Below are positions 35,527-45,704 of a stretch of 64,000 nt of DNA, piece after piece. Under the pieces are notes generated by a model that was given only the letters and a program-made list of their open reading frames with translations, was not told where the DNA came from and ran no database searches. The stretch is from Isoetes taiwanensis. Taxonomy: Eukaryota; Streptophyta; Lycopodiopsida; Isoetales; Isoetaceae. Made by a program: the position numbers and the translations under genes. Where the stretch lies: assembly GCA_021234155.1 (NCBI GenBank), contig JAJEKV010000143.1:1383358-1447357 (forward strand). The letters run 5' to 3'. Numbering within the stretch: the first letter of the stretch is position 1; each line of letters starts with the position of its first letter.

Positions 35527-35895
35527 CTACGCCGCGCATCTTTGCTCGCTTCTCCCTTGCCTACGTCTCTTCCTCCCTTGCAACCACCTTCTTCCTGCCC
35601 TTTTCTTTCGCATTGCTTGCTCCTCCTGTTCTTGCTGCTGGGGTTGCTCTATTGCCGAGGTTGCTCCTATTGCTTGCTGGTCACCTCCTACTACCGAGGT
35701 TGCTCCTACTGCTTGCTGCTCACCTGCTCTTCCTAGTGTTGGGGTTGCTCCTACCGCCGAGGTTGCTCCTACTGCTTGCTGCTCACCTACTCTTCCTAGT
35801 GTTGGGGTTGCTCCTATTGCCGAGGTTGCTCTTGCTACTTGCTCCTCACCTCCAGAAGCGGACGTTACTATCTCAATTTCCCCCGAGCCTTGCAA
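35527..35895 (-). CDS. Repeat-rich ORF, 122 aa, function unknown
   Basis: Open minus ORF with two-and-a-half copies of a 21-aa repeat (core VGATPTLGR(V/A)GEQQA), then a Gln/Glu run and a strongly basic end (RKKRAGRRWLQGRKRRRQGR). The DNA is a 63-bp minisatellite. It precedes the histone H3 pseudogene on the same strand and follows the Gypsy PBS by ~0.8 kb, so it could be a gag N-terminus or a histone-variant tail; neither is shown. Low complexity makes a spurious ORF quite possible. Confidence 0.25.
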   Translation of the reverse strand: MQGSGEIEIVTSASGGEEQVARATSAIGATPTLGRVGEQQAVGATSAVGATPTLGRAGEQQAVGATSVVGGDQQAIGATSAIEQPQQQEQEEQAMRKKRAGRRWLQGRKRRRQGRSEQRCAA

Positions 35896-35915
35896 TCATT
35901 CACCTAAAGTGCTAA

Positions 35916-36684
35916 GCTGTTGCTCCTCCAAGAGTGATACGATTCATCTGAAGAGCTTGAGTGGCTAGGTTCATTATCTGGCCTAGGCCACGTGCCGTGA
36001 GTGCTTCAACATTCGGGTGCAAGCTGAGGCTTCCCACCTTCTTAGCTACTTAACTTAGCTTCCTTGATAGCGGCCTTTTCGAGAGCTCTTGCCTCTATCA
36101 ATGGTCGACTATATCTATTCGCAGCTCCTTTGGGTCGATCTCGCAGACTGTTTGTTCGGTAGACACTCTTATGGCAGCTTCAGAGATTAACTTATAATTC
36201 GTCTTACAAGGGTAAAGGGGAGGTTCAAGCTACTATTTGGGGACTTCTAAGGAGTAGAGGTGCTTCCATAGATTTAATGGCTACTTATTATAAATTTATT
36301 ATAACTATGGGTTATTAATTAAGGCACTTTCCCTAATCACTTAACTATATCACGAAATTTCCTATTTCTTTTGGGCCAAACATTGGTCATTTCGCGCCAT
36401 TTTCTTTCAAGCTTTCTTTTGAGCGATTTCTCGCTCAATTTTCGCTTGAAAGGTGCGGTTCATGAACAACTTGAGCTCAAATTTATTAGAAGGTTTCTTT
36501 TGACTATATTATTTCTACCACTTAGACTATACTTAATCTAATTATGACCCTGCTAATGGAGAAAAAATTTCTCCCACTTTCCACAGTTCAAGGCTGGAAT
36601 TCTCATTCCATTCCTTAACTAGGCCAGTTAATCTATCTATTCAGGGTCATGGCCAGTGCTGGATCTTGATCAACCAAGATCATT
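35916..36684. other. Gypsy leader region, no gene
   Basis: Untranslated region between PBS and the repeat-rich ORF. No coding sequence recognised. Confidence 0.45.
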
Positions 36685-36696
36685 GCTCTGATACCA
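36685..36696 (-). other. Primer binding site (tRNA-iMet type)
   Basis: Minus strand TGGTATCAGAGC, the standard plant initiator-Met tRNA complement, three bases inside the CA end of LTR B. It shows that LTR B is a 5' LTR of an element reading towards lower coordinates. Confidence 0.9.
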
Positions 36697-36699
36697 TTA

Positions 36700-37905
36700 T
36701 GATGCTCCCTACAAAATATACAGCGCTCGGTACACTCCGTAGGAAATCCCCCATCCGGTCCTTCGGCCGCACGGGCCCTCCGTCTATCCCGCACTCCAGG
36801 GTATCCATAGTGCAGGAAGGGGACACGAAGGTGTCTTGCGCGCCCTTCCCCTATGGGCTCCTATAACAGCGGAAGCATAAACAATATCAGCACTAACAAC
36901 AACAATACATCGAACTACCTCGAAGGGTAGCACATCCATACATCCATAGATACAATAGAGATAAACATATGCCATAAAAAATGAGAGCTCCTACCCAAGG
37001 CTCGGACTCATGGGGAGGTAAACTGACAGCTAAGCCATAAGATAGAGCAGACTGAGTCATAACAATGGCGGGGCTGGCTATAGACAATGACTAGGGTTGA
37101 CCACTCCATCCGCCCCTCCTGTGCATACTTTGCAGATGGGCTCTGATATGACTCTAGCCTTCTGGATACACAATCTCATGGTATTACCCATCGAGACTGC
37201 TCTGAGTTGCATCTCCCCGGTCCGTCGAGGCTGGAAGGGTTCCATCTCCTCTTCCATCTCCTCTTCCCGGGGCTAGAGGTTCCACAGGTGGCTGGTGAAT
37301 CGTGGCGACACACGATTCTTCTCCGACTTAAGCCCCCCAAAATAAGAGTTAGGCCGTCACCTGCAGCCCTTGAGAGGCAGGGCAACACCATTGCTCCAGG
37401 AGGTGTCGGACCCATGCCCGACCCACTCGAAGTGACCGGCCATAAGCCTAGCCCGCTATAGGGTCCCCAGTAGCCGCGCTCAGCAGGGACCCTCCTTCCA
37501 TATCGCCTCTAGCTCTATTATGTAGTGCTGAGTCATATCATAGCCCCTATAGCCCGGTGGGTTCCTATGCACAGGCCGCATAATAATAGGAACTAAAGGG
37601 TCTAAACTAGGAGCATCACTAAGTAATGGCTACTAGGTCTCTACCCCCCTTCCCAATACAAGAGGAGCAAACATGATCAACCAACATCACATATCCACAT
37701 AGCATGATAATAATGAGAAGAACATCTAAACCTAATTATATTCATCTAACTTACAGTTAGGGTTCATTGATTAGGGTTCAAGATATATACTGAGGTGTCT
37801 AGGAAGGCTCTACTAGAGACACGAAATGCTAACTCATCTGGAGGCCTATCTTCCAGATGATCTACAAAGAACTCTAATCCAAATACCTGCTCTTGAGGAA
37901 CTCCA
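36700..37905 (-). mobile_element. Gypsy 5' LTR (LTR B), U3 missing
   Basis: Matches LTR A along ~1.2 kb up to about 37905, where similarity stops at GAGGAACTCC. The U3 part present in LTR A (27686-28118, with TATA) is absent and replaced by gag/protease sequence of a Gypsy element. The CA end and PBS are intact. Confidence 0.85.
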
Positions 37906-39097
37906 AGATGGATAACGTCGGTAGCAAGGTATTCTGGAGGATCTCCACCAATAGCATAAGCGCGCATATCTGGTTCTGATTTTGATTCTTTCAGAGTAAC
38001 GGCTTGGGCCCGTGCAGGCCTCTCCTCAGTTCAAGCGTTTTGCGGACCAGCAGCACTCTGCGTACTTGCTTCTCATCTATTCCAATTTCCTGGAGTTCCA
38101 CCACTCGCCTGCTGATTACCACGGCTCTTATAAGTAGCATTTCGGCCATACTCCGCAGTTCCAGCAACCTGCTGCCCAGCATTATTCATGTTCCTCCATT
38201 TACGGGGATAACGTGGCGCATTATGCCCAGCCTCTTTGCAGAAGAAACATAATCCTTCCCAATGATATCGTTCTCGTTCCTCTTGGCTCATCTGAGCTGG
38301 TGCATTTGTCTGCCTTGCAAGCATAGGACGTACATTTCCTATAGGACCACCAGGAGCAACAAAACCCCTCTCTCTCTGCTTAGGAAGATTTTCCCTTGCA
38401 GGTTTCCAGTGTTTGGCTGCTTCCTCCCGGCTCTGCTCAATCATATCCTGGACTTGCTCTTTAAACTTAGAAACTCTTATAGCTTCTTCCAAGCTAGGAT
38501 ACGTCACTCCCCCAATTAACAGAGTCAACTCGGACTTCAATCCACGAATAAACTTATCGGCTAACTGCGCCACAGTCATTGTAGGTCCATATGGCTGCAA
38601 TGCCCTAAACTTATTGGCATATCCCTCCATAGTGTCCTCTTGAACAAGATTCTGGAATTTGTTCATATGCTCTAGTTCAAACCCAGCAGGTAGGTAATGG
38701 AGTTTGAAAGCATCCTTAAAGGTATCCCATGAAATTTGGCTCAGAACCAAAAGATTATCTTTCTTATACTCATCCCACCATATCTTAGCAGGTCCAGTCA
38801 GCAACATATCAGCAATAGTTGCCTTTAGCAGCTCTGGGATTTTCTTTACTTCAAAATAGGACTCAATCCCCTTTAGCCATGCATCAGCATCCTCGCCCGT
38901 GGTATCCTTACCACTGAAAGTCTCCCATTTGAGCTACTTCAAAACCTTATTAACTTCATCAAGGTCATCATCTTCTTAGAAACCTGTTGTTGCATAGTGG
39001 CCAGCTGTTACTGCATAGCTGCCAAAATTTGTTCAGTTATGCTCGGAGAGTTATTGCTACCTCCAACTCTCGCATTGTCACTATCGTTTCCAGACAT
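37906..39097 (-). pseudogene. Gypsy gag (zinc knuckle mutated), broken
   Basis: Starts at the ATG at 39097 (MSGNDSDNARVGG). A TAA near 39007 and a frameshift near 38980 interrupt the N-terminus; then LKWETFSGKDTTGEDADAWL, and an open stretch 38807-38073 with GPAKIWWDEYKKDN, FKDAFKLHYLP, NKFRALQPYGPTM and LADKFIRGLKSELT, the retrotransposon gag fold. The knuckle reads CFFCKEAGHNAPRYP: CX2CX4HX4 with the last Cys replaced by Arg. A protease-leader-like RAYAIGGDPPEY follows at about 37960. The frame runs into LTR B at 37905, a recombination junction. Confidence 0.9.
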
Positions 39098-39099
39098 CC

Positions 39100-40200
39100 T
39101 GCTATTTACCTAGAAAAGGACAATAACGGTTATTCCCATGCCGACCTTGTCCAAAAATTCAGAAAATTGGCCTGTCTGCTGGTGATGACTTAGGAAGCAA
39201 GCTGGCAAAAAATCGGAATTTAATTCTATGCTATGCATTAATTACGAATTTATGGATGCCTTGCAACTGCAAAAGCGACCCTCGACTTTGGATTGCCACA
39301 TCAGAAGGAGGGCAGATCCAAACTCTATTCCACTAGTTCCGCTTGCTCCCCGTTCCCAAGTACAGCCTCTCGGCCAGGTCCCAAGTGCAATGGACCAAAA
39401 CTCGGCCCTCAAAACGCAAACCCTCCAAGAACCTGGCAACTCACAAGGTTTACGTTTCGGATGCCCTATCCTTGTCAGATTCGTTCAGGACCTTGCGCCG
39501 CGTCTTCAAATAATGGGGAGGGTGTCAAGGCCAGACCCTAAAAACCCCTCCGAAGCAGCTTGTCCAAAAAGTCCTCTCTCGAAGGCCCTGGCGACTGACG
39601 GGCAAGCTCCCCTATCCGGAACCATGATTTGGCTCTTCCATTGGGACCAGAGTGTCGACATTGACTTAGGGACCAACTTTCGTGGCCAGAAGACCACCCA
39701 CTCTCCCAGAAGCGCCAAAGTAGCTCATGTCCAGCACCCTCGTAGTCAATTGGCATGGGAGGTGGATGCTGAATACTGCCATGTAGGGAGCACGCGTTCC
39801 TTTCTCATGCGTAACGGACCGTGTAACTTGGTCCCTAGGGTAATTTCGCCATTCCGGACGACGTGGCGAAGTCGAATCTCCGTTCCGGGGCCTCCACAAT
39901 GCCCGAACGACAAAACACTTCAGTTTCTACACGGTCGCCCGCAGGACGCTCTGCGGTTTGATAAGTTCCCCTGGACCGATCTTGAATTTTTCGGACCTGC
40001 CCGAAGCAGGGCCCATGAACGGAGGATTCAACGGTCGGATAGGGGAACCGAGCTCCGAGAGGGTGGTCATTAGCGTGCGGCCCCCCGGGGGAGCGCTGCC
40101 AGGAAAGGCTGCCTCGGGAACTTTTTTGGGTCCCGCCTCCTGGGGTCCTTGCTCTCCCCTCCTGTGATGAGGCCTTGCAAGGTCCTGGCCTTGTTTGACT
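39100..40200. other. GC-rich Gypsy leader/LTR-like region
   Basis: Unusually GC-rich for this window. A 281-codon ORF is open on the plus strand (39228-40073), but its composition is odd, it has no recognisable domain, and all frames here are rather open. Probably the 5' LTR/leader of the gag element read on the wrong strand. Confidence 0.4.
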
Positions 40201-40214
40201 TGGGGAAGGGTCCC

Positions 40215-40760
40215 AGCTCGGTAACCTGGACTTCTAACCTAGGTGGATTTTCACTGGACAACTGAGTTATGTGGTTTTTTTGGACAAACAAGTCTAGTGA
40301 TTTATATGGACAAAAAAATCTGCTGGTTTATATGGACTTGCAACCTAGGTGGTTAACCTAGATATGCAACTCTTGTGGTTAACCTGGACTTCCAACCTAG
40401 GTGGTTTTTCAGGACAACCAAGTGTTGTGGTTTTTCTGGACAACCGAGTTAGGTGGTTTTTCTGGACAAACAAGTCTATTTATACGGACAAACAATTTTG
40501 GTGGTTTATATGGACTTGCAACCTAGGTGGGTTTTCTGGACATGCAACTGAAGTGGTTAACTTGGATTTCCAACCTAGGTGGTTTTTCAAGACAACCAAG
40601 TCTTGTGATTTTTCTAGACAAACAAGTCTAGTGGTTTATCTGGACAAATAAGTGTAGTGGCCAATGTGGATATCCAACTTTATGGTTAATCTGGACATGT
40701 CTAGGTGGTTTAGTGGTTAACCTGGACATGTTTGGACATTTAAGTTTAGTGGTTAACAGG
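40215..40760. repeat. ~30-bp degenerate minisatellite
   Basis: About 17 imperfect copies around AACCTAGGTGGTTTTTCTGG / ACAACCAAGTCTTGTGG. Units vary from 28 to 33 bp. A 100-codon ORF (40349-40651) simply reads through the array. Confidence 0.9.
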
Positions 40761-41369
40761 GTAGTTAGCCCAGAAAAATGCCATTGGGCAAATAATTGAC
40801 AAGCAAATAAAAAATAAGGTTTTGGTATAAGAATTAGGTTGGCATTAGTATGTGCTCGCTAAATATTACATTATTAAATGTTACATCAATCAAAGTGGGA
40901 CGTGGGACAGTGCCATGCATGCAACACATATAATTGCCCTGCATTGCTTGCAATCTAGGGAATAAGATACCATGATCTCTGAAAAAAGAACCGCTCTACT
41001 AATGGTGTGGCCGAGACTCTCTTCAAATTGGATGCTCATGTCAGGGTGTCCTTTGGTGCATTGGAAAGATTACTTGTGATCTTTTCAAAGGGGCATATTG
41101 CGGGGATATTTGGTAGCTGATCACTGCTGTAACTTTGCTCCATTTCAGGCTCTTAAGGCGATGGCTCCTTCCATTCCTTTGCAGCAATAAGGGGATCCTT
41201 CTGTGGCGCCTATTAAACTCTTTACTCACACATCAACACCTCAATCAAAGCAGCTAGAGTTTGATTGTCATCATCCATTCAAGTTCGTAAGGTCCACGAA
41301 CGATGATAACATCACAAGGATGAGGTCACTCGACATTTCAATAAAAACACTCATTTAAAACATCAAACA
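40761..41369. other. No supported gene
   Basis: Spacer between minisatellite and LINE ORF1 remnant. Nothing recognised. Confidence 0.5.
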
Positions 41370-42700
41370 TTGGGTAGGGCATTGCATCTTTGCTTCCAAC
41401 GAGACAAGCGTTGTCCAACGCAAACTTTCACAGGTGCTGGCACTACAAATAGCTCAGAGGAACATCCAACATGTGTTGAAGGTTCAACACATGCTGTTGA
41501 TGTGGAGCAGATTGCATCTGCTATAGGTGTTGTAATTGCAAATTGCCCAAAAATACCTCCAACATGCATTGGAGGTTCAACTCAGGCTGGCGAATGAGGC
41601 ATTGACTCCTGAAGATTTACCCAAGTTTCCTCGTCCAACGCATCTTCCTCTCTATGTCAGTTTGCTTCAAAAAGACTTAGAGAATAGGTTTGACATTCTT
41701 ACTGCTACTTTGCAAATGTAGCAACAGAAGATGACACAATTCGAGTGTGCATTGGGGTCTGAAGTTGCAAAGTGTCATAATGACCTTGAAACGCTCACTG
41801 ACAAAATTAACGATGAGCATCCAAAGTTTTGGGAAGCAATTGAGGGCGCAAAGTTGGAGTTTGATGCTTGTCATATAATTTTGGAGTACGTAATGGTTGT
41901 TATAGGTAAACAGCGGTAAGATTTGCTCTGCCATATCTCTGATGTATCTATCAGTTGTAATACTTGCATGGGAGCATTGGAAGAAAGCCTGACCTGCCAA
42001 GTGACTGATCTTGCTAAGGAAATATCTGGTTGAGTTGCCGCTTTGAGACATTCCTATTCTCATGCAACCAAGGCACCTCCAGCTTCTTCTCCAAAACATA
42101 ATGATCCTAATGTGAGATCTATGCCAAATTCATCCTCCTCACAATTTCGACACCCCCATGTAACAAGTATTGCATCTACATCTGCTCAGAGGCGTCGAGA
42201 ATACATTGATAGGCACAACCATCGGTGTAATTTGGTGATTCATGGCATGCAAGAAGAAGCGTCAGAAGACTTACAACTCAAGGTACATAATTTCGTGTTG
42301 GCTAAATTGGACCTCACAACACTAATTGTTGTCACTGCTGCATACGGAGTAGGAGCATTGCAGCAACACTGTCTGCGCATAGTGAAATTTACAGTGCCAA
42401 ATTTGAGTACTAAAATGGATATCCTAAAGTAGGCAAAGCGATTGAAAGGGATATCATTTGGATTTTGATCTTATTAAGTCATAGCAATTAGCAAGACGCT
42501 AGGATTTACAAAAGGTCCAGGACATTCAAAAGAATAGTGGTAAGGTTCCATTGCTTTGTGCGAAACTACGCATCTTTACACCACCACATGCAACCTTTGC
42601 TGACAAATTTCATCATGCTATGATCATTCATACTGCTGCTATTGCAAATGCTGTAATGCTCATTACGATCCACACCTGCTCTACGTCGTCGATTATGAGG
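41370..42700 (+). pseudogene. LINE ORF1-like remnant
   Basis: A series of plus-strand fragments: 41580-41930 rich in coiled-coil-type heptads (MTQFECALGSEVAKCHNDLE, TLTDKIND), then 42183-42432 with HNHRCNLVIHGMQEE, resembling the R.NNlvI.GvpE start of the RRM-like core in LINE ORF1 proteins, and a broken tail QDIQKNSGKVPLLCAKLRIF. At least three stops or frameshifts. RT is not present nearby. Confidence 0.55.
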
Positions 42701-43430
42701 GATAAAGTACGTGGGGATTCCTAAGGCGGGGATCTTCTAACTGGACGATATCGTTCCCATTATCGGCCACATAGTGGTGATGTTGGAGGATACGGTCACC
42801 GGAATATCGTTGCTGAGGCTCCCAGAGGGCAACATATTTCCTTACTATCGTTGCTGAGGCTCCCGGAGGGTAGCATATTGCCTTACCTCCTATTATCGGC
42901 TAGGGTGGTGATCCCAAAGGAGGGAATAACCTGACTGATATCGGATGGCCGATATCGGCCATCCGTGTGTGATCCCAGAGGAGAAAATCACTTCTGCGGG
43001 ACGTGGAAATCCCGAATGTTTGGATAACGATGGCTGATTCTGGCAGCGTTATCAGCAACGGCTTGGGGGATCCCAGAGGCCGGGATCGCATGTTGGTGAT
43101 ACTGGAGGCAAGGAATACCAGGGACGACCCGAATGCATCGCGATAGCGGACGACCGAGATTTTCGCACTGCCCCTCATGTGTGTCAACACGGTGAAACGG
43201 AGGGGCCCGAACGGATTTTGTTCCGAACTGGTGGGGATGTCGGAGGCCGGTATTTTCTCCTCCGGTATTCTCGAAACTAGGGTAAGAGTATCCTGAGCCA
43301 AGAATTGTCTCTAAGGACACTCCGGAAAATGCATAAAGTGAAAATTAGGTCAAGCAAGTTAATAATTAATAGTTGGATGTGGCTTTGCTTCTTTTCCTTT
43401 TCATGTGGTCCCAATTCCACAATTAACCTT
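42701..43430. repeat. Degenerate repeat block with 41-bp tandem pair and 24-bp palindrome
   Basis: TATCGTTGCTGAGGCTCCC(A/G)... at 42805-42845 is repeated at 42846-42886 with four substitutions. 42942-42965 is a perfect 24-bp palindrome centred on GGCCGATATCGGCC. GATCCCA(A/G)AGG recurs at about 42910, 42971 and 43069. It lies directly upstream of the HUH gene and could be its control or terminal region. Confidence 0.8.
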
Positions 43431-43687
43431 AATTGTCATATAGTTTGCTAGTTTTTAAAAGGGTATGTTTGTAACATAAGGTTGTAATGGTTATTGGGGT
43501 GTATTGTATAGAAAAGCGTAGAGGAATGGGGCGTAAGGGAATCTTTGCCATTTTCGATTGCTTTCCATTTGGGGTGCATTCAGCAATGGTTAGGTTCTGT
43601 ATTCGCGGATTCGGGGCGCTATGTTTGGAAGGCCATGCTTGCCGTTCCTGGCATCGTGGGAGTGGATAAGATTGGGGAGCCGCCAAT

Positions 43688-44788
43688 ATGTCTGTGCATA
43701 AATCGCGAGGTTGGAGGCGCCTTCAGCAGGTGAGCTTCATTCGCTTCTGTTATTTCTTGTTCTGTTTGTTTGCTTTCCATATAGTTTCCATGAGGAGGGA
43801 TGCTAGAAGAGCAGGCCGGGCAGGCAGGAATGGGCAGCGAGAGTGCTCTTCTGGCAGGTCTGCTGTGGAGGCATGCACAGATGGCCCTGAGGATGAAGGC
43901 ATAGGCCTTATAGACGTCAGTGTTACCCTGGGTGTGGCAGGCAAGGATGCACCCCCAGAGTTCTATGACATGCTGATTAAATTCTGCGAGGAGGATTGTG
44001 TGTCAGGTGCTGTTGCAGCGGAGAGGGGGAGTGACCTAGATCACCTGCATTACCAGTGTGTGTTTAGGGTAGCTCTGAAGTCCCCTAGAGTAGTCAATTT
44101 GGCCATGAAACGCAGGTTTGGGTGGGGAGCTAAGAAGCCTGTGGGGGTTGTCCTTGTTTGCAAGGCATTAAGGAATACGAAGCTCCGTTGTTTTGAGGGG
44201 CTCATAGGGTATTGCATGAAGGATATGGGGAAGCCCCACTTCAAGCTGCACACAAAGAATGTTTCCGAGCGCCAATTGGAGATGGGGAAGGACCTGTACT
44301 TGTTGTATGGTGCAGGGGACATTAAGCATGTGGTAGTTCTGGATAACAGAAACCTGTTGGGAAGGGCTCTTCATTTTGTAAACTATCATGGTGGAAGGCA
44401 TCTCAGCTGTAGCCTTGTATACACAATCACTAGAATGCTTAGAACCGGGAAATTTGTCTTGTCTACTAGCTGGATCCTTCCTTCTAATACTGCGTTTATC
44501 TCTGAGCATAGGGTCAAGGCCGCCTGGCACCTCACATTGAACCCCAGAGTGGCGTTGCCAAGCGATGTTAGATGTGTGCTGTATGGGATCCCGGCTGGGA
44601 TGGAGCCCATTCAGCGGATTGGGAAGGGTAGGAAAAGATACTGGGATGAGGCTGCCACGCCTGGAGACATGGATGAGAATTTTGTGGAAGGGGAGGATGC
44701 TGAATTCAGACCCGAGGCTGTTGGGGACATGCCTGGCACTGACTTCATACCTCTTGATACCACAGATTACACAATGGCAATTGGGTGA
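43688..44788 (+). CDS. HUH endonuclease (Rep-like), helicase-less, likely transposon-encoded
   Basis: Intact ORF of 366 codons. Numbering from 43688: HUH motif HLHYQ at His119-Gln123 (metal-binding His119 and His121), and Tyr motif GYCMKDMGK with catalytic Tyr175 and Lys178 (YxxK). GLIDVSVTLG (72-82) is where motif 1 is expected. This is the motif order of rolling-circle Rep proteins of the CRESS type, which nick and ligate single-stranded DNA at an origin hairpin. No Walker A/B (helicase) is visible in the 190 residues that follow; that part (WILPSNTAFISEHRVK) is conserved in the dead copy at 28.2 kb. The 34 residues before Met35 (ATG 43790) are hydrophobic and overlap a possible 55-nt intron (43730-43784), so 43790 is the likelier start (332 aa). 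Helitron domains are absent; Replitron-type transposons are the nearest known class. Confidence 0.8.
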   Translation: MSVHKSRGWRRLQQVSFIRFCYFLFCLFAFHIVSMRRDARRAGRAGRNGQRECSSGRSAVEACTDGPEDEGIGLIDVSVTLGVAGKDAPPEFYDMLIKFCEEDCVSGAVAAERGSDLDHLHYQCVFRVALKSPRVVNLAMKRRFGWGAKKPVGVVLVCKALRNTKLRCFEGLIGYCMKDMGKPHFKLHTKNVSERQLEMGKDLYLLYGAGDIKHVVVLDNRNLLGRALHFVNYHGGRHLSCSLVYTITRMLRTGKFVLSTSWILPSNTAFISEHRVKAAWHLTLNPRVALPSDVRCVLYGIPAGMEPIQRIGKGRKRYWDEAATPGDMDENFVEGEDAEFRPEAVGDMPGTDFIPLDTTDYTMAIG

Positions 44789-44874
44789 CTTGTCGTTGTA
44801 GGGAGCTGCCTGCAACTTACTTCTGTACATATGTCTTTGTTTGGTTTGATTTTGTATCTTTGTTTGCAGTTACT

Positions 44875-45354
44875 ATGCCTGGAATAGAGATGGATCGTGC
44901 TGGTATGGAGGTTGGGAAGATGAGGCCAGCTGATGGCGTCATTGACATTGAAAGTGATGAGGAGGGGCCATCTTCCCCTCCGCACAGACCTGCTGCTCCC
45001 GGGCCAAGTGTCCATGATGTAATTCACAATGCTGCGCCCTCTCCTGTTGTCTTCTCTCCGAACAGGGAGCGTGTGCACGTGGCTCTGGATGTTGTGGCAA
45101 GCGTTGTTAACATTAACACACTGGCGGAGTCTGTGGCTGACTCTGTCAGATTGTTTAGGATGCAGCTTGGGAGGCTGTTTGCAGCATTAGAAGAGGCCGT
45201 GTCTCATATGGAATGGGAAGAGGTGGAGGTCACCACAGATGAACGGCAGCATATGCGGGCGCATATGAACCTTGCACGGGCTCTTCTTGTGAGGGAATTG
45301 CGGCGTATTGATGCTTTGGCCAGGCGGCACAACGCTGTCATGAACACCAACTAG
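44875..45354 (+). CDS. Second ORF of the HUH element; acidic/helical protein with SIM-like motif
   Basis: Starts MPGIEMDRAG just after a good 3' splice site (TTTGTTTGCAG ending at 44869), 159 aa. Residues 21-32 read GVIDIESDEEGP: a hydrophobic VIDI core followed by an acidic/Ser run, the form of a phospho-regulated SUMO-interacting motif. Then a Pro-rich linker and a C-terminal half of amphipathic helix (LAESVADSVRLFRMQLGRLF; LARALLVRELRRIDALARRH). I recognise no family. It follows the HUH ORF by 86 bp on the same strand in another frame. Splicing of 44787-44869 would not fuse it to the HUH ORF in frame, so it is read separately. GC content and codon use resemble the HUH ORF, not the AT-rich surroundings. 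Confidence 0.6.
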   Translation: MPGIEMDRAGMEVGKMRPADGVIDIESDEEGPSSPPHRPAAPGPSVHDVIHNAAPSPVVFSPNRERVHVALDVVASVVNINTLAESVADSVRLFRMQLGRLFAALEEAVSHMEWEEVEVTTDERQHMRAHMNLARALLVRELRRIDALARRHNAVMNTN

Positions 45355-45625
45355 ATAGTGTCATCTGCTTTGTTTGCTTGCTTATTGTGTGCTTTGTATG
45401 TGGCAGGTCGTGTGCATGAGAAAAGGAATAAAAATTGCAAAACATGGAAAATGGCTCTGCAACTGGACTGCAGGTCAGCGAAAAAATGCTTCTCTTTGCT
45501 TGCAAAAACCAGATTTGTGTGCTTGTTTGGCTTCATGGCATTCAATGTCAAAAAGAAAAAACTGGAAAACTTAAAAAACTCATGGGAAAACATGGTGTGA
45601 TTGCATCTGCATGTGCATGGGAATA

Positions 45626-45704
45626 GCCCCTGCCCTTTAAGGGCGGGCAGATTGCTTGGAGCTGCGCACTGCGCAGGGGGTTCGAATCCCCCAGTCTGTG
45701 TCGT
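45626..45704. other. Palindrome cluster with Pol III B box and T5, 3' of the HUH element
   Basis: Three hairpins in ~65 bp: GCCCTTTAAGGGC (45632-45644), CTGCGCACTGCGCAG (45662-45676, perfect with 1-nt centre) and GGGGG-TTCGAAT-CCCCC (45676-45692). The last is a perfect tRNA T-arm with B box GGTTCGAATCC, and TTTTT follows at 45704-45708. No matching acceptor stem exists, so it is not a tRNA gene. Candidate terminus, origin or Pol III signal of the element. Confidence 0.7.

Noticed and set aside
35373-35915. 180-aa Leu-rich plus-strand protein with apparent membrane segments
   Set aside because: Low-complexity CTC/CTT repeat read as Leu/Ser; composition artefact of the minisatellite.
39228-40073. 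281-aa plus-strand protein
   Set aside because: GC-rich region with several frames open, no domain, and it lies antisense to the Gypsy leader; treated as spurious.
43688-44788. Integrated copy of a single-stranded DNA plant virus
   Set aside because: No helicase domain, no capsid-like ORF and no conserved nonanucleotide origin seen; two genomic copies with a non-viral C-terminal region fit a transposon better.
44787-44869. Intron fusing the HUH ORF to the second ORF
   Set aside because: Phases do not match; splicing adds ~20 codons in a different frame and then stops.
43688-45354. Helitron
   Set aside because: Only one catalytic Tyr motif, no PIF1-type helicase, and no TC...CTRR ends seen.
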